Numbered from the stretch's first letter, positions 1 through 11,599 are shown. The stretch: DNA of 64,000 bases from Tricholomella constricta (GCA_013368375.1 JAACJP010000039.1:248001-312000); one strand, 5' to 3'. The notes: generated by a model from the sequence alone, not told the origin. Numbers and translations: made by a program.

Positions 1-427
1 CAGATTATTTTTTGGCTGGGAGGGAGCAGATGGCACCGAACGGTCCGGAAGATTTCTGTCTGACTTTGAACTGGCCGGGATGCCGAGTGATGTCGAAGGT
101 CAAGAATTTCAGTTCTGACCTCCAGCGTGTCCTCTAATTTCACCCTGGCACGAATTCAGGACCACTGACGGCCGCGGTCATGCCCTAGTAAAACCGCTGT
201 CTCTGCGAAAGCAGGTTGAACAAGGCGCTCAATTCGGAGTTCAAAACTTTTGTGATGGGCCCCGCCACTTGGCCCGCCATGGCAACTCTTGACTGCGCAC
301 CTCCATGACCTGATCGTCCGTCCGTCGCTCTCAAAAAAGCCAACGTTAGTCGTTCACGTTTGTTCATGCCTAAATATGTGAATACTGAAATCCGCTGCTA
401 GGAACGACTGACCTTTCTGTACTTGCC

Positions 428-669
428 ATGGAAGTCGGTCACGCGCCAAACGCGAAGGATCGCATCAGCAAGGATGTGCTGGAGAACGAGGACATCCTTC
501 TACACATATTCGAGCAATTCGTACTTGATTCTTACGATGAGGAGATGACCAGCACTTCCAGGACTCACCTGTTATGGGCTGCCTTGACATGCAAAGCATT
601 CCTTGATCCAGCCTTAAATGTGCTCTGGAAAACAATGTATAACTACATTCCGCTTTTAAGGCTGCTACC
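428..669 (+). pseudogene. 5' part of a split F-box gene
   Basis: The ATG at 428 has a strong start context (gccATGg). The first 80 codons carry an F-box-like helix pair ('DILLHIFEQF', 'LLWAALTCKAFLDPALNVLW') followed by 'YIPLLRLLP', the usual opening of Agaricomycete F-box proteins, which normally recruit substrates to SCF ubiquitin ligases. In such proteins 'LLP' is followed by 'xF..I.N.YVL.G'. Here the reading instead runs into unrelated sequence and stops at 703. The expected continuation lies at 32,283 on the same strand and in the same phase (242 + 28 nt = 90 codons before the next intron). I therefore read this as the front half of one gene split by an insertion. A random truncated paralogue is the alternative. 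Confidence 0.7.
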
Positions 670-1532
670 TTTTGTATCGTTCGTTTCCGAGTTCTATTTA
701 TAGAACGAGGATATATCAACCTGCCTTGCGCGTGGGAATCAGAGCAATAAAAAGTGATGGCATGATGGCATTACGTGTTCGCGGTTACTCATAGTATAAC
801 ATCGTTATAATGGCACGATCGACTCTACCACCAGTTATTGCTGCTGTGCATGCACAGCACAAAGCCTTAAATTTTGATTGAAGTGTAATTTTAGACAAAC
901 ATAAATAACAACAGCATTTCACACCCATTACATGCGAGGTTCGCTCGAAAGAGAACTTTGAGGGAATTAAAAGCTTTTCAACACTTACTCTCAAATTACC
1001 CAGACATTTTTTACAGATTTTTTCCTACATTTTATGCTGCCTGTCCTAGGGTCGAAACCGCATGCGCGCGATTTCTTCGTCGCATCATCAGATGGCACCT
1101 TATGGACCAGGATATACGAGGCAAAGTATATATCATTGAGAGCTAAGTAGTTATCCCAGGCAGGCTCAAATTCTATAGGAGGGATAAGGGCTTCCAACAT
1201 GTCGCCGTCGTGCTCGTCTCTGTACCCGGCAACGTGCAAAATGACCAAAAAATGACCCCCTCCATCTCCACAGAAACTGCCAAGTGGAACCACAGTGTGA
1301 ACGATACTGCTTCGGTTTATGATGTCAAAGGACCGGTTGATGCACTTTAAGAAGAGAAAATACTGAAATATGCCGAGCAAGGACCTCGAGGCTGCTCCTG
1401 TCGACAAAAGATGGTACAGGTGTGATGGAGGGAACAATCCAAGGGGGATCGGTACAGAAGCAAATTAAGACCGTTCAACCGATCACAAGAAGTCCATCAT
1501 CGGCTTTTTACTGAACAGAAAGAAGTGCTCAC
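670..1532. other. No gene recognised; left edge of inserted block
   Basis: No conserved protein is seen on either strand. Short open frames exist (for example 991-1437 on the minus strand) but they have no recognisable motif or splice pattern. If the split F-box model is right, position 670 is the left edge of the inserted DNA. I found no terminal inverted repeat shared with the right edge near 32,279. Confidence 0.4.
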
Positions 1533-1559
1533 TTACGGATGGTAGGATCGTGCTGTTAA

Positions 1560-2440
1560 TCCGGATATCATTCCAGGTTGATCAGATTTACTCGCGGGCG
1601 GCGGAGGTCGTGCATATATGCTCATGTGAGAAAAGGTACACATGCATACATAAACTGACGACGTACTAAAACAGGACCTTGTGTTATCTGTCATTAGGCA
1701 GTCGAATTTGAGGCGCCTGTTTATGGCCTCGTACCACCTGTTCACAACCTCAGTTTCGGTATGTCGTTTCTCGGGGTCGGAGTCTTTCCCGATGCGCCAT
1801 TCACATCGGAGCTTCCAAATAAGGTGGGTGGACTCTGTCATAATAATTTTGTACAGGCGATTGGCCCCGGCTTTAGGTTTCCCTTGATCGTCTTTGAAGG
1901 ATAGCAGGGCGCACCCAATTGCTCCATATCGGGAGGCAATCTGACGGCTAGGTTCCGTTCGTCGTTCTCCCCGTACCATAGGCCGCTACCTGCTCGTGCA
2001 TCTTCATCACCGTTTGCGATGCATGAGCCATCTGTCCAAACTTTTATGATTTGGTCTTCTTCCATGTCATCTTGGGTTTGGGTTGCCGGTGCGTTGGTTT
2101 TCGTTTCTTTGTTAACGAATACTCGTAGACCATTTGTCAGGCCTCCTGAGGTTGTGTAGTTATGGTCGAAGACTATGGGGTCATCGGCGTCGTTCTCTCT
2201 GTGTTCATCCGCTTCCTGTTCTATGCCTTGTGTAGTAAGGGGTTCTTGGTTCATTTTGGGGTTCCATTTATTGCTCAGTGCGTTTAATGATTTTCGCCCT
2301 GCCTTCGTACACTTATCTGGGTTTGTGCAGCCCGTCAGGCGGGATTTTCGGCAGCAGGTGCATCAATGGTGTGGTATTATCACAATGACTCTACTACCAA
2401 TCGTGAAACAGTTGTTGCCGTTGTGCAACGATTGGCCTTG
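1560..2440 (-). pseudogene. Retroelement relic with RNase H domain
   Basis: Read on the minus strand, this is the 3' part of a reverse-transcriptase-type retroelement protein. In order there is a cysteine knuckle-like segment ('GCTNPDKC', about 2,330), a linker, the first RNase H strand with its catalytic aspartate ('IKVWTDGSC', about 2,040), a glycine/acidic stretch with the second acidic residue, and the C-terminal signature 'TESTHLIWKLRCE' (about 1,830). The motifs lie in two frames (1,838-2,254 and 1,533-1,979), so at least one frameshift has disabled it. The reverse transcriptase domain that should precede it is missing; a 460-bp inverted-repeat element starts exactly where it would be expected. 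It is a decayed fragment with no function expected. Confidence 0.65.
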
Positions 2441-2900
2441 CTATGGTGCCGGGCGCCTAGAGGCCGCTACTTTAGTACAAGCACCGAGCGGCCATTATTG
2501 CATAAGCATTTCTCACCCTTTTTCTTAGTTCTCTTACAGAAATGCTTGAATTGATGAGAGGAACAAAACTGTAAAACGGTTTGTCAAAATTTTCAAAACT
2601 GACGGAGTTATAAAATTTGGTCCCTTCAGGTTGGCCACATTACTATATATGGTCGGATTTGTCACTTAATAGTCACGCCCTGTGACATTCTGTCACCCCA
2701 GGTCACCACCTTCAAGCCGAAATAGACAGTGAGCACACAGACTTAAAGACATCAAAAATGTAAATTTGGAGGTGCCAGCATATCCTGATTAACCTCCTTA
2801 GACAACTTCGTGAAAATCCTAAAGAATTTTTTTTGTTGGTCGCCCACCCCAAGTTGGCCGCTGTACAAAAGTAGCGGCCTCTAGGCGCCCGGCACCATAG
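2441..2900. mobile_element. 460-bp non-autonomous TIR element (MITE-like)
   Basis: The first 38 bases (2441-2478) and the last 38 bases (2863-2900) are inverted copies with one mismatch. The ends read 'CTATGGTGCCGGGCGCC' inward from both sides. The interior is AT-richer, non-coding and has no transposase, as expected of a MITE-like element moved in trans. No longer target-site duplication is visible; if the true ends are one base in, a TA duplication (as for Tc1/mariner) is possible. It interrupts the RNase H retroelement relic and is therefore younger than that element. Confidence 0.75.
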
Positions 2901-3291
2901 TTCATCACGAAATCCTTGAAATTCTGGTTTGGCGTTTTACTTCTCACCCTGGTTTTATATCCTTACGAGACGTCGTCAGCAGGCTACCAGATCATTCCAG
3001 CCTCACATGTCGCAGTATACATTTGACTGCCTTCACATATTAAGAAATTATTTCTTTACTCTCGCAAACATGCTATGTGATTTTGCGCACCATTCACACA
3101 ATTATCCGACACAGGTGAGGACCCTTACTTATATATTGAACCGCGCCCCAAACTTCTCCTGATATAGGTATGGCCCGACTCGTATTCAGCCTGCCCATCA
3201 GGTCGCCGCACTCACATTCTGTCTTGTCACAGACAATTTTACCATTCATTTTCACTAATTTCGACAGTAACTACATCAAGCGCTCACAGGT
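2901..3291. other. No gene recognised
   Basis: I see no motif, repeat or splice pattern here. It is the 3' flank of the minus-strand gene that ends at 3292. Confidence 0.4.
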
Positions 3292-4635
3292 TCACTGGTT
3301 CAGCGTTGAATCCACCTCCATTCTGGTCCTGGTCCTGCTGCCCTCTCCTACTTCCACATCGTCGTACACAACTTTGCGCTTGAGCACCGTAAGCGCTGGT
3401 GATACTGGTTTTGCTTTAACCTGACGCAACGTGAGCCTCGTACTCTTGTCACGTCGTTTCTGTGAACAGGATTAAACTCACTTGCTTAAAGTTTCCGTCT
3501 ATGAAAGCGACGGATCTCAGAACCGATATCATCTTATATTTATCACCTCTCAAGGGAACGACAACAAACGAGACCTGGATCTCCACAATGTCCCCGATGC
3601 GGAACGACTGAGGGCCGATCTTTTGGTAGCTATGTAGCAATCAGCAACACGCAATCTGAAAACTTGATCGATACGCCCTTACCTGTACCTCCCGTCGTCC
3701 TCGGTGCGTCGTTTATAATACAGAACCACATTATCGTCCGTATAGATGTGATCACTTCCGGCCATCGCCTGTAACGTACCCTTGGGGTCCACCTCGTGGT
3801 CAAATTCAACAGCGCTAGCAGCTGGCGCGTCCCTCTGGGGTGTGAGGTACCGGTTCGATGCCTCGAAAAGGTCGTATCCAGCGCTCTGGTCGATAGTGGC
3901 GACCCATGGCTGAAGGAATCCCTCGTTGAATTGGCGATCGAAAAGGCCAAAGATCTCCGCAGTGGAAAGTACTGCATCGCGGAAAGTTGGTGTTCCAAGC
4001 CCCGATAATGTTATGTTCTGGCGAAGGTACTTGATTTTTGAGCGCACGCTCCTATGTAGGTTTCTTTAGCCTCTTCCTAATGAGATTGTCGTTTCACTTA
4101 CGGTGGTTTCCCTAGGAACGGCGGGAGATCCTTCTGGAGGATGCTACCCTGAACCGAGAACACGACCTCTTCGTTCTCGCTGCCTGCCCCAGCACACACC
4201 AGCCTCCACGTTTTTGGCTGCTCCATCGCTTGAACCTTTATTGCTTCCATCCACTCAGGCGTCTGTGTGTAATAGGGTAAGTTCTTAAATGCTGATGAAG
4301 GTTCAATATTACCGAAACAATTAACGACAGACGTCTGTCTGTCCCTGGCCCTGCCACACGGGCAGACTGTTCAAGAACCTCCGCTGCAATGTTTTAGGGC
4401 CATTTGATACACAACCTCAATTTCATCGGACATACCAGGTGTACGCGGATTTGTTGCAGCCATTGTAGATATGCTCGTCGCCAATGGTTGGATGGTTGTC
4501 TGGCCTCTGCGATTCTCTGACAAGGTATGGTCACGCCCTTTAGATTATATGGACTTCCCAAATAGGTGCGTCATTCTCGCAGCACTTGACTTCCTTCTTT
4601 TTGTGTGCTTTGGCTTTCTTCCTGCCTGTCGGCAT
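3292..4635 (-). CDS. Lineage-specific hypothetical protein A (basic tail, beta-rich C-terminal domain)
   Basis: No known function. Four 3' exons join cleanly: 4262-4102, 4051-3683, 3629-3482 and 3459-3292 (846 nt, closing in phase, stop at 3292). They encode about 280 residues. Motifs include 'PEWMEAIKVQAMEQPKTWRL', 'TLSGLGTPTFRDAVL' and 'FRIGDIVEIQVSFVVVPL'. The last is a run of alternating hydrophobic strands that looks like a small beta barrel, followed by a basic/acidic tail ('VLKRKVVYDDVEVGEG') that may be nuclear. The upstream exons and the start are uncertain; 4635 (lysine-rich 'MPTGRKKAKAHKKK') is the best candidate. The third exon has two in-frame donors 6 nt apart. From general memory, proteins like this are common in Agaricomycete genomes; I cannot name the family. 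It is divergent from the gene at 5413. Confidence 0.55.
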
Positions 4636-5412
4636 GCTCGCAGCCTGGTCTTGAACAGTGCATCAGGGGTTCGCAACACCATCTTGAAGATTCTTCGTTT
4701 AATTCGCCTCCCCTGCTTCGCACTATCTCCCTCCTTTGCTTTTGCATATATGCATCCCTATTCCGCTCACTTCTCGGGGGAAATTCTGGGTTGCCTTGCC
4801 AAGTCTTCTTTTGTAGCTTCATCGCTGTCGGAATATTGTAACCCTTGTCCTCGTTGATGCGTACTCCAGTGCTATCTACGGCTCGTACCATGCTGTTACA
4901 GCGGGTTATCGCCGACTTTCCTTCAGTCTGGTCCTGCGTTTCCCACAGGACATCACATCTTTGTCCTGGTGATTGCAGTGCGTGCCGATCGCATGATTGC
5001 TGCGCCTTTCCCCCTTCTGCGTCCTAAAAAGTGTTTTTTGGTGCCAAAAAAGTCATCTTTCAGCATTGGCTTCGCCCTGATCGAATGCATCTTGGTACAC
5101 GCGTTTTTGTCCAGGCAGATCTGGCGCCGGTGTCGGTCGCACCATTGTTGCGCGTTTTTTCTGTTCTACGCCCTGAAAGGCACTCCCCGCCCCAAGTCCG
5201 ACCTCTGACATCATTACTCTGGCCTTCTTGTTGTTCGTGTTTGCTCACCAATTGGCAGGTCTTCTTTGTGCTTCTCATCGTCTTCAAAGAGAACTACAGC
5301 ACCGCCAGAACTTATTTTGAACGAATCACCGCACCCATGCCTATAAAACCCGTCCTGGATGCATGCCTGAAACCACTCGGCCCTTTCTTTCCAGCCTCGC
5401 TTCACATCTGCC
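4636..5412. other. Divergent intergenic region
   Basis: Lies between the starts of hypothetical genes A (minus) and B (plus), so it probably holds both promoters. The open frames here lack motifs or splice logic. No TATA box could be assigned with confidence. Confidence 0.35.
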
Positions 5413-8158
5413 ATGCCTCCCAAAAAAAATGCCGATGCCAAGCCGGTCATGTGCGCCCCTTATTTGTGTTCTCATCCTCTCGCTCGACACTGACTCATTT
5501 CATGCCCTACACAGTAAGCCTGAAGGTCGTGTTTCTAAGAAGGTCCTCATGTACGTGGTGCCATCTATCCTATGCACCGTTTTTGTTCAACTCCACCCAT
5601 AGCCCGGAGGAAGATATCCCTGAGTATGTCGCCTTTTCTTTATCAACGGTTTTCTGCCTGATCTTATTTTGCTCCAGGATTGTGCGCAAAGCCCTGGACA
5701 ACGGGCCCCAAAGGTAAAATATCCATACCTCTTCGTCACATTAGGCTCATGCACCCTTAGCGCTATCAATATTCGCCGCGAACCGAAACGCAAGACTACT
5801 GAGGATTCTGACATGTAAGCTCCCTTATTCCTTGTCAGCCTGTCACCTCTGCTGATCTACCGTCTCAGCGAAATCCTGGACAGTCCGGTTGCTTCTTCGC
5901 CAATGAAAAAAAAGCGTAAGGTTCCTGTTCCTGACGCTGCCGCCGCTCCAAAGCTGGACGACGGAAAAACTGCGTCAGCCATCCTGTGAGTTTCCTTTTC
6001 CAAATAGGCGGTCTGTTTTTACACTGGTTCCTTCAGCGCGGCTCTCGACGCCCTCAAGGCATCTCCTGTGGATACTCCCAGCGCTGTTCCTGCTGCTATG
6101 TGCGTGGAATTCCTTTACTGAGCTGTATCACATTTTGAGCGCATTATTCTCTAGCCCTACTGGCCGTCCAGTGTAAGTCATGTGAACTGTTATTCCCCAC
6201 ATTTCTCATCCCTTCCTTGTTACAGTCGACAGAAGGTGATGACCGCGAAGGCTCGCGAAACTGAGGCAGCCGCACTGAAGTTGTATGTTTCTCTTTTGAA
6301 CACCGTATCTAGTCCTCCTTTGATGTCTTCTCTCCAGAAAAGGTTCTCGCAAGTCCTTGCTGAAGGTTCGCGAAGAGGCCGCAGCTGCGCGCGATGGTTT
6401 AAAGGGGTTAGTCTTTGCGATGTAATTTGCACTTATTTTACCTTGCCTTTAGAAAAGCAAAACCTCAACCGTCCCCCGATCTCCCCGAACTTGGGTCAGC
6501 GTCCGCTGCCAGCTCTGACGATGACACCCTGCCTGATGTCGCTAGGTATGCCTTTTCCTCTGCTTGTTGCCCACCCGTTACTAAGACATTTGATTTGCAG
6601 CCTAATCCGGTCGGTGGTCCCTCGCCGCTCCGGGGGTGTCAAGCCACCGATCTCAGAGGATGAAGCTGATGAAGAAGAGATCGCCTCACCCGGTGGTCCT
6701 GCTAAAAAGTATGTTTCACCTTCTTCTATTGTTGCAGCAGTAACCTCAACATCATCATCTGTTAAAGAAACCCGTTCATCGATGACGAAGCTGATGCATC
6801 TGATGCATCAGGTGATACCTTGCCGTCTGAGGACGGAGAGGACAAAGAAGATGCAGCATCCGACGCGGCCTCCTCCGAGGGCAAGCCTGTATCTGACAAG
6901 CAAGGGAACATGTCAGACGGCGACGTTGCCGAGGACATTTCGTGAATGATTTCTTCGTCTCTATTTCTGCCCACCTCTGACTCGCTTGATTGCATGTGTC
7001 AGGGATGTTGAAGAGGACCCCAACGATGTAATGCAGTCATCTATGCAGTACGGGCCCCTCAAGAACATCTACCGCGGTCTCTGCAAAATTCCGTACGTGC
7101 TATTTTATCATTGAAAACTCCGGTCTGACTCTTGATTTTAGGCAAGTCTGTGAGGTAGCTCCATACATCCCTCCAGGGGGTGGCGACCCAGACGACCTCA
7201 CCACCAAACGTACTCCGGTTGAGCGCATGGTAGCTGCCATCCGCGAAGAGGAGGTTCCGTACGTTTAATATGATCTTTGTTTGCTTTCTTTGCCTCATGT
7301 TGTTCATAGCGCGCTCTTGGCCGGCCTTACTTTCATGCGCTACGACGGCTATGTCAACATGGCAAGGGTGGATATGTTGGACCTAACCTTGGAGTATGGC
7401 CGCATCAAGACCGCCGACACCAAAAGGCCCGCTATCGGGATCATGCTAGGCCTAGTGACTGACTGCGCGCTTATCAGTTCCGTAAAGTTTGGCTACCAGC
7501 AGGTCGACACCCATCGCATAACCATTGCCCCTGCTCCCCAGGAAATGCGCAGAGAACAGTCGATGTGGGGTGTCCTTTATGAATTCGACGTCATCATCGG
7601 ACCAACTTCAAAGGATGGCTTCAGCTTCTCCACACTCGGGGAAGGAAGGGGGGCGCGCAATCGCGACTCTAAGGCGTGTAAGATGTTTTCAATCTCATTA
7701 CGTCGACGGCTGTTTATGTTTTTCCTGCTCCTCATCAGCATCGGCTGGACCATCTACCCCCAAAAAGGGTTCCTCCTACGCTGTGACGGTCAAATCTCCC
7801 ATGGCGCACGGGACTTCAGCACTGGGTAATCCGATATCCTTTGACCGCACCGGTGCGTGTCCCGCATCTTCCATTTCGCCCAGAGCGTTGACATTACTTG
7901 CCAGTCCCCATGTACGATGGTCGCGTTGGCCTTGGTAAAGAATTTCTCTTCAGACCTGCTGACTTCAAGGCCCTGCCAACCTGGCCACGCTACAAGGGGA
8001 ACAAATATGACATACCAAACGATTACCTGGTGGCTGTTGGCTACAGCCTTGGCACCTACGCTGCCTCCAACAATTCTGGCACTCGCTACCTGTCAGCTAA
8101 TGTGCAGTTTGTCATAGTTTTGGGCACTCCAAGGTACGCCCTCAACGACGCTGCGTAG
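5413..8158 (+). CDS. Lineage-specific hypothetical protein B (many micro-exons, SV40-like NLS)
   Basis: No known function. ATG at 5413. The first exons are tiny and join in phase: 5413-5450, 5515-5550, 5603-5623 and 5678-5713; more short exons follow to about 7,000. The N-terminal half is low-complexity, rich in Lys, Pro, Ala and Asp/Glu, with a near-classical nuclear localisation signal 'SPMKKKRKVPVP' at about 5,900. The C-terminal half (about 7,020-8,158) is well ordered: 'MQYGPLKNIYRGLCKIP', 'VAPYIPPGGGDPDDL', 'LLAGLTFMRYDGYVNMARVD', 'EMRREQSMWGVLYEFD' and 'NDYLVAVGYSLGTYAAS', ending 'LSANVQFVIVLG'. The alternating strands at the end recall the C-terminus of protein A. The exact 3' end is unsure because a donor-like site lies at about 8,132. 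Probably a nuclear protein of a mobile or expanded Agaricomycete family (inference). Confidence 0.55.
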
Positions 8159-8514
8159 GGCATTGGCGGCCCTTCTTTGAGTTGGTTGCTGAATGGTTAG
8201 TTCGTATCCTGCTGCAGTTCACCGCTCCGCCTAACTTACCTTTGCATTGGCTTCCTCAGTTTTCGCACCTCTTGTCACGTCGTCCATTACCTACCCCTCA
8301 TGCTTCGTCTTTCCCCATGATCATCTGTCTTTACATGTGCTGCGTCTCCATCTTATATACATCTGTCTTTACTCCGTATGTTCCCTCTTGCAATGCACGT
8401 TTTTGCGCTATCAATGTCAGACCAAATACGCCCTCAAAAGCTCAAAACTACGTGCATTAACATGATTGATCAACAAAAAAAGCATAGTGGATGTACGAAG
8501 CCTAGGCATCTGGT

Positions 8515-10209
8515 TCAATTCTCCGCCTTATCCTCTGAATACCATTCACCTCGTCCTGAGAAATCCGTTCGGCCTTTCGAGTGTTTGACAAAAGACTGTT
8601 TGAGGCGGTACACCAGCTGCCGCTGGCAATGGCCGCACCTATGAGTGATGGCAGTAGCCTGTATCTTCTTCTTCTTCTTCGACTTCTCCCACTGGATATC
8701 AACCGGCTTACCCCACGCCTTGTAGCTGCAGCATCCGGGGCAGGAGTATGGGGCAGGCTCCCCAAATGGTTTTGAAGAGGGATGCACCCATACATACCGC
8801 ACTGTTTTCTTCCCTTGCTGCAGCATGTACACGTCGGTGTGGGCGCCGACGGCCTGAAAGTCATCGAGGACAGCGTGCCATGGGCGTTCGTGTATGAACC
8901 AGGAAACCGATGCGGATTGCAATAGAGGGTTCGTGAGGCACGGCTGCATGTGAGCCTGACCGAAGGCCATCACCCATGAAAATAAACCTCTGAACGTTTC
9001 AAAAGTTAGCAGTGCCTTTCCAGAAAGTAATTATATCTCACCGATCCGCAAATGCTTTGATGTCGACGTAGGCATCCTTGACGGATATGATGGCTCCGCA
9101 TACAAGCATTGTGAGCGTGTTCCGGCTTCCCTCCCTTAAGATGTCCGTCAGTGAGGCTGGAAAAAGATTCTTCATGACCTGACCTTGCGAGTCAGAGGTT
9201 ACAAGCGTCTATGTGGAGCGGGGTACTGACCTGAGCGACCGTTGCCGCGCCTTGCCCATTTACCGTAAAGTGCAAATCCCCTCTGCTGGGGTCGCTGTGG
9301 TCGGTGAGGTATACCGCGAATGTGCGATAGCTGGGGTCAGGGTGAAGTATTAACTTACGTTTAGATACCCGGAATGAACACTTACTCTTTGAGATCGCCG
9401 TTCTTGAGGCGATTGACCAGCACGTCGACGTTCTTCAAGTATTCTTTGAACGTTTTATCGCTACCAAGATCCCATGGCAGGTCTATGAATTTGACCCGCT
9501 TAGGAAGGTACGGCGCGATGTTGTGAAAGACAGTCCTCGCCGAGTCCCCGTCAGGATCAACTGATGCCAGACGAAGAGATATGACAACAACAGTAGGCGT
9601 GGAGCACAGTGCAAACGCCTCACGCGTAGTGGGTCCTCCGAGTAGCAATGTTGGCTTTGTCGCCTTCGAGAATCCCTGTACACGCTGCAGTTAGAACATT
9701 ACATATAGCAATGTAGATTTACACGCACGTAGTATGGCTTAATGACGGGTTCACTTTTCTTGCCGCCCGGTTGGAAGTGGCAGGGTGGGCATATGAATGT
9801 CTCGTCTGGATCCATGACTTCAGGAAAAGTTACACATCTGTTGCACACAACTTTCGGGCACTCTCTGCATTCGACGAGCGTGCCTCCGTTTCGGCAGCCG
9901 GCGCAGAACTTCGACGATGGTGAGCCACGCGTTTCAGACTTGCGTACCTCTAACGGGACGCACCTGATTGCTTTCTTTCTCACCATCGACTTCCATAGGC
10001 TCTGTTGCCGCGCCATTATTGTCAGGTGGTGGGTTGGCTGCTTCATCCGTGGTCTTGGCCTTTTTCTTAAGGCTCTCGATCCTGCCTGAATGCCTGTTTC
10101 CCGGCTGCGGTGCTTCGATGGCTGCCTTGCGCTTTTTGGGTGCCACCAGCGGCATGCGAGGAGCCGGTTCACCTGTCGCTTTATCAGCTGATAGCTTTGT
10201 CCGAGGCAT
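8515..10209 (-). CDS. PHD-like finger plus caspase/CHAT-like protein C
   Basis: Exons by splice sites: 10209-9729, 9675-9386, 9330-9232, 9179-9042, 8989-8515. N-terminus: basic, nuclear-looking 'MPRTKLSADKATGEPAPR' and 'LVAPKKRKAAIE'. Then a cysteine cluster like a PHD/zinc finger ('CAGCRNGGTLVECRECPKVV', 'CNRCVTF', 'CPPC'). The middle alternates strands and helices and ends each half with a candidate catalytic residue: His in 'YLTDHSDPSRGDLHF' (about 9,298) and Cys in 'TMLVCGAIIS' (about 9,099), the order and setting of the caspase/CHAT fold. The C-terminus has a zinc ribbon ('CPGC', 'CGHC'). One frame change near 9,940, between the basic N-terminus and the PHD finger, cannot be explained by an intron I can see. 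Either it is a frameshift that kills the gene, or an unrecognised intron. Confidence 0.6.
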
Positions 10210-10614
10210 GTATGAGGAAAGGCAAAGGCAAAAGCAACGGAGTCCGCTGCTTCATGAGCTGGCATATCATTATTTAAGTGACAGATCACGTGATCGCGTT
10301 TTGCCAGGCGATGGTCACGCACATTGGTCCATGACACTAGTAGCCTAGTGTACCTTTGAAGCAATATATTGGAAATAAAATAGCAAAAGGTCTGGGCAAT
10401 GTCCTTTGAAAACCGGTCTAGTGTTCAAAGTGCAGAAGCAAACGATAGAATAGCATAGTAGGTCTGTGCGCTGATTTTGAGGTGGCATACGCGCGTCATA
10501 TGAGAGCAACCACAAGGTGTGCGGATGCCTCTGAGACGCCTTGGTGCCCCACAGCAATGTAGAAAAGAGATAGATTGAAATTGAAATTGAAATGAATTGA
10601 ACTAATGATAAAAG
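10210..10614. other. No gene recognised; short GAAATT microsatellite
   Basis: 5' flank of protein C. A short imperfect GAAATT repeat lies at about 10,573-10,597, just before the minisatellite. Nothing else was recognised. Confidence 0.4.
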
Positions 10615-11590
10615 GAGCCAGAGTTGCTCACACCCTCAAACTAAGGGCACGGGTGAGGTGTAGGGGAACAAGACCCTAACTGGCTCTGGAGATCACGGCC
10701 GCAGACTGGGCGCACAATCGTGGCAGGCGTCCTCGACACAAGCCCTAACTGGCTCGATACACCACGCCCCCCAAACTAGGGGCATGGGAGAGGTGCACGG
10801 TAACAGAGCCCAAACTGGCTCTGAAGATCACGGCCCCAAACTAGGCATGCAATCCCGGTAGGCGTCCTTGACACGAGCCCAAACTGGCTCGATACACCAC
10901 GCCCCCCAAACTAGGGGCATGGGTGAGGTGCACGGTAACAGAGCCCAAACTGGCTCTGAAGATCACGGCCCCAAACTAGGCGCGCGATCGTGGTAGGCGT
11001 CCTCGACACAAGCCCTAACTGGCTCGATACACCACGCCCCCCAAACTAGGGGCATGGGTGAGGTGCATGGAAACAGAGCCCAAACTGGCTCTGAAGATCA
11101 CGGCCCCAAACTAGGCGCGCGATCGTGGTAGGCGTCCTCGACACGAGCCCAAACTGGCTCGATACACCACGCCCCCCAAACTAGGGGCATGGGTGAGGTG
11201 AATGGAAACAGAGCCCAAACTGGCTCTGAAGATCACGGCCCCAAACTAGGCACGCGACCGTGGTAGGCGTCCTCGACACAAGCCCTAACTGGCTCGATAC
11301 ACCACGCCCCCCAAACTAGGGGCATGGGTGAGGTGCACGGTAACAGAGCCCAAACTGGCTCTGAAGATCACGGCCCCAAACTAGGCGCGTGATCCCTGTA
11401 GGCATCCTCGACACGAGCCCAAACTGGCTCGATACACCACGCCCCCCAAACTAGGGGCATGGGTGAGGTGCACGGTAGCAGAGCCCAAACTGACTCTGAA
11501 GATCGCAGCCCCAAACTAGGCGCGCGATCTTGGACAGGAGCCATATCCGGCTCCATACGCCCAACCCCTGAAGCTAGGAGTATGGGTCAA
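10615..11590. repeat. 135-bp tandem minisatellite, about 7 copies
   Basis: The landmark 'CCAAACTAGGGGCATGG' recurs at 10771, 10906, 11041, 11176, 11311 and 11446, exactly 135 bp apart; a diverged first copy sits near 10,635 and a broken last copy near 11,570. Inside each unit the motif 'GAGCCCAAACTGGCTC' or close variants occurs more than once, and its ends (GAGCC/GGCTC) can pair as a hairpin. The period is a multiple of three, but nearly every copy has an in-frame stop on the minus strand, so it is not a coding repeat. Confidence 0.9.
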
Positions 11591-11599
11591 GACGCCGAC

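Noticed and set aside
991..1437. 148-codon minus-strand frame as a gene
   Set aside because: No recognisable motif, no intron structure and biased toward composition-driven residues.
11368..11556. Repeat protein encoded by the minisatellite
   Set aside because: The 135-bp period keeps frame, but most copies carry an in-frame TGA, so no multi-repeat protein can be made.
10615..11590. Possible CRISPR-like array
   Set aside because: The whole 135-bp unit repeats with no unique spacers, and the genome is eukaryotic. It is a minisatellite.
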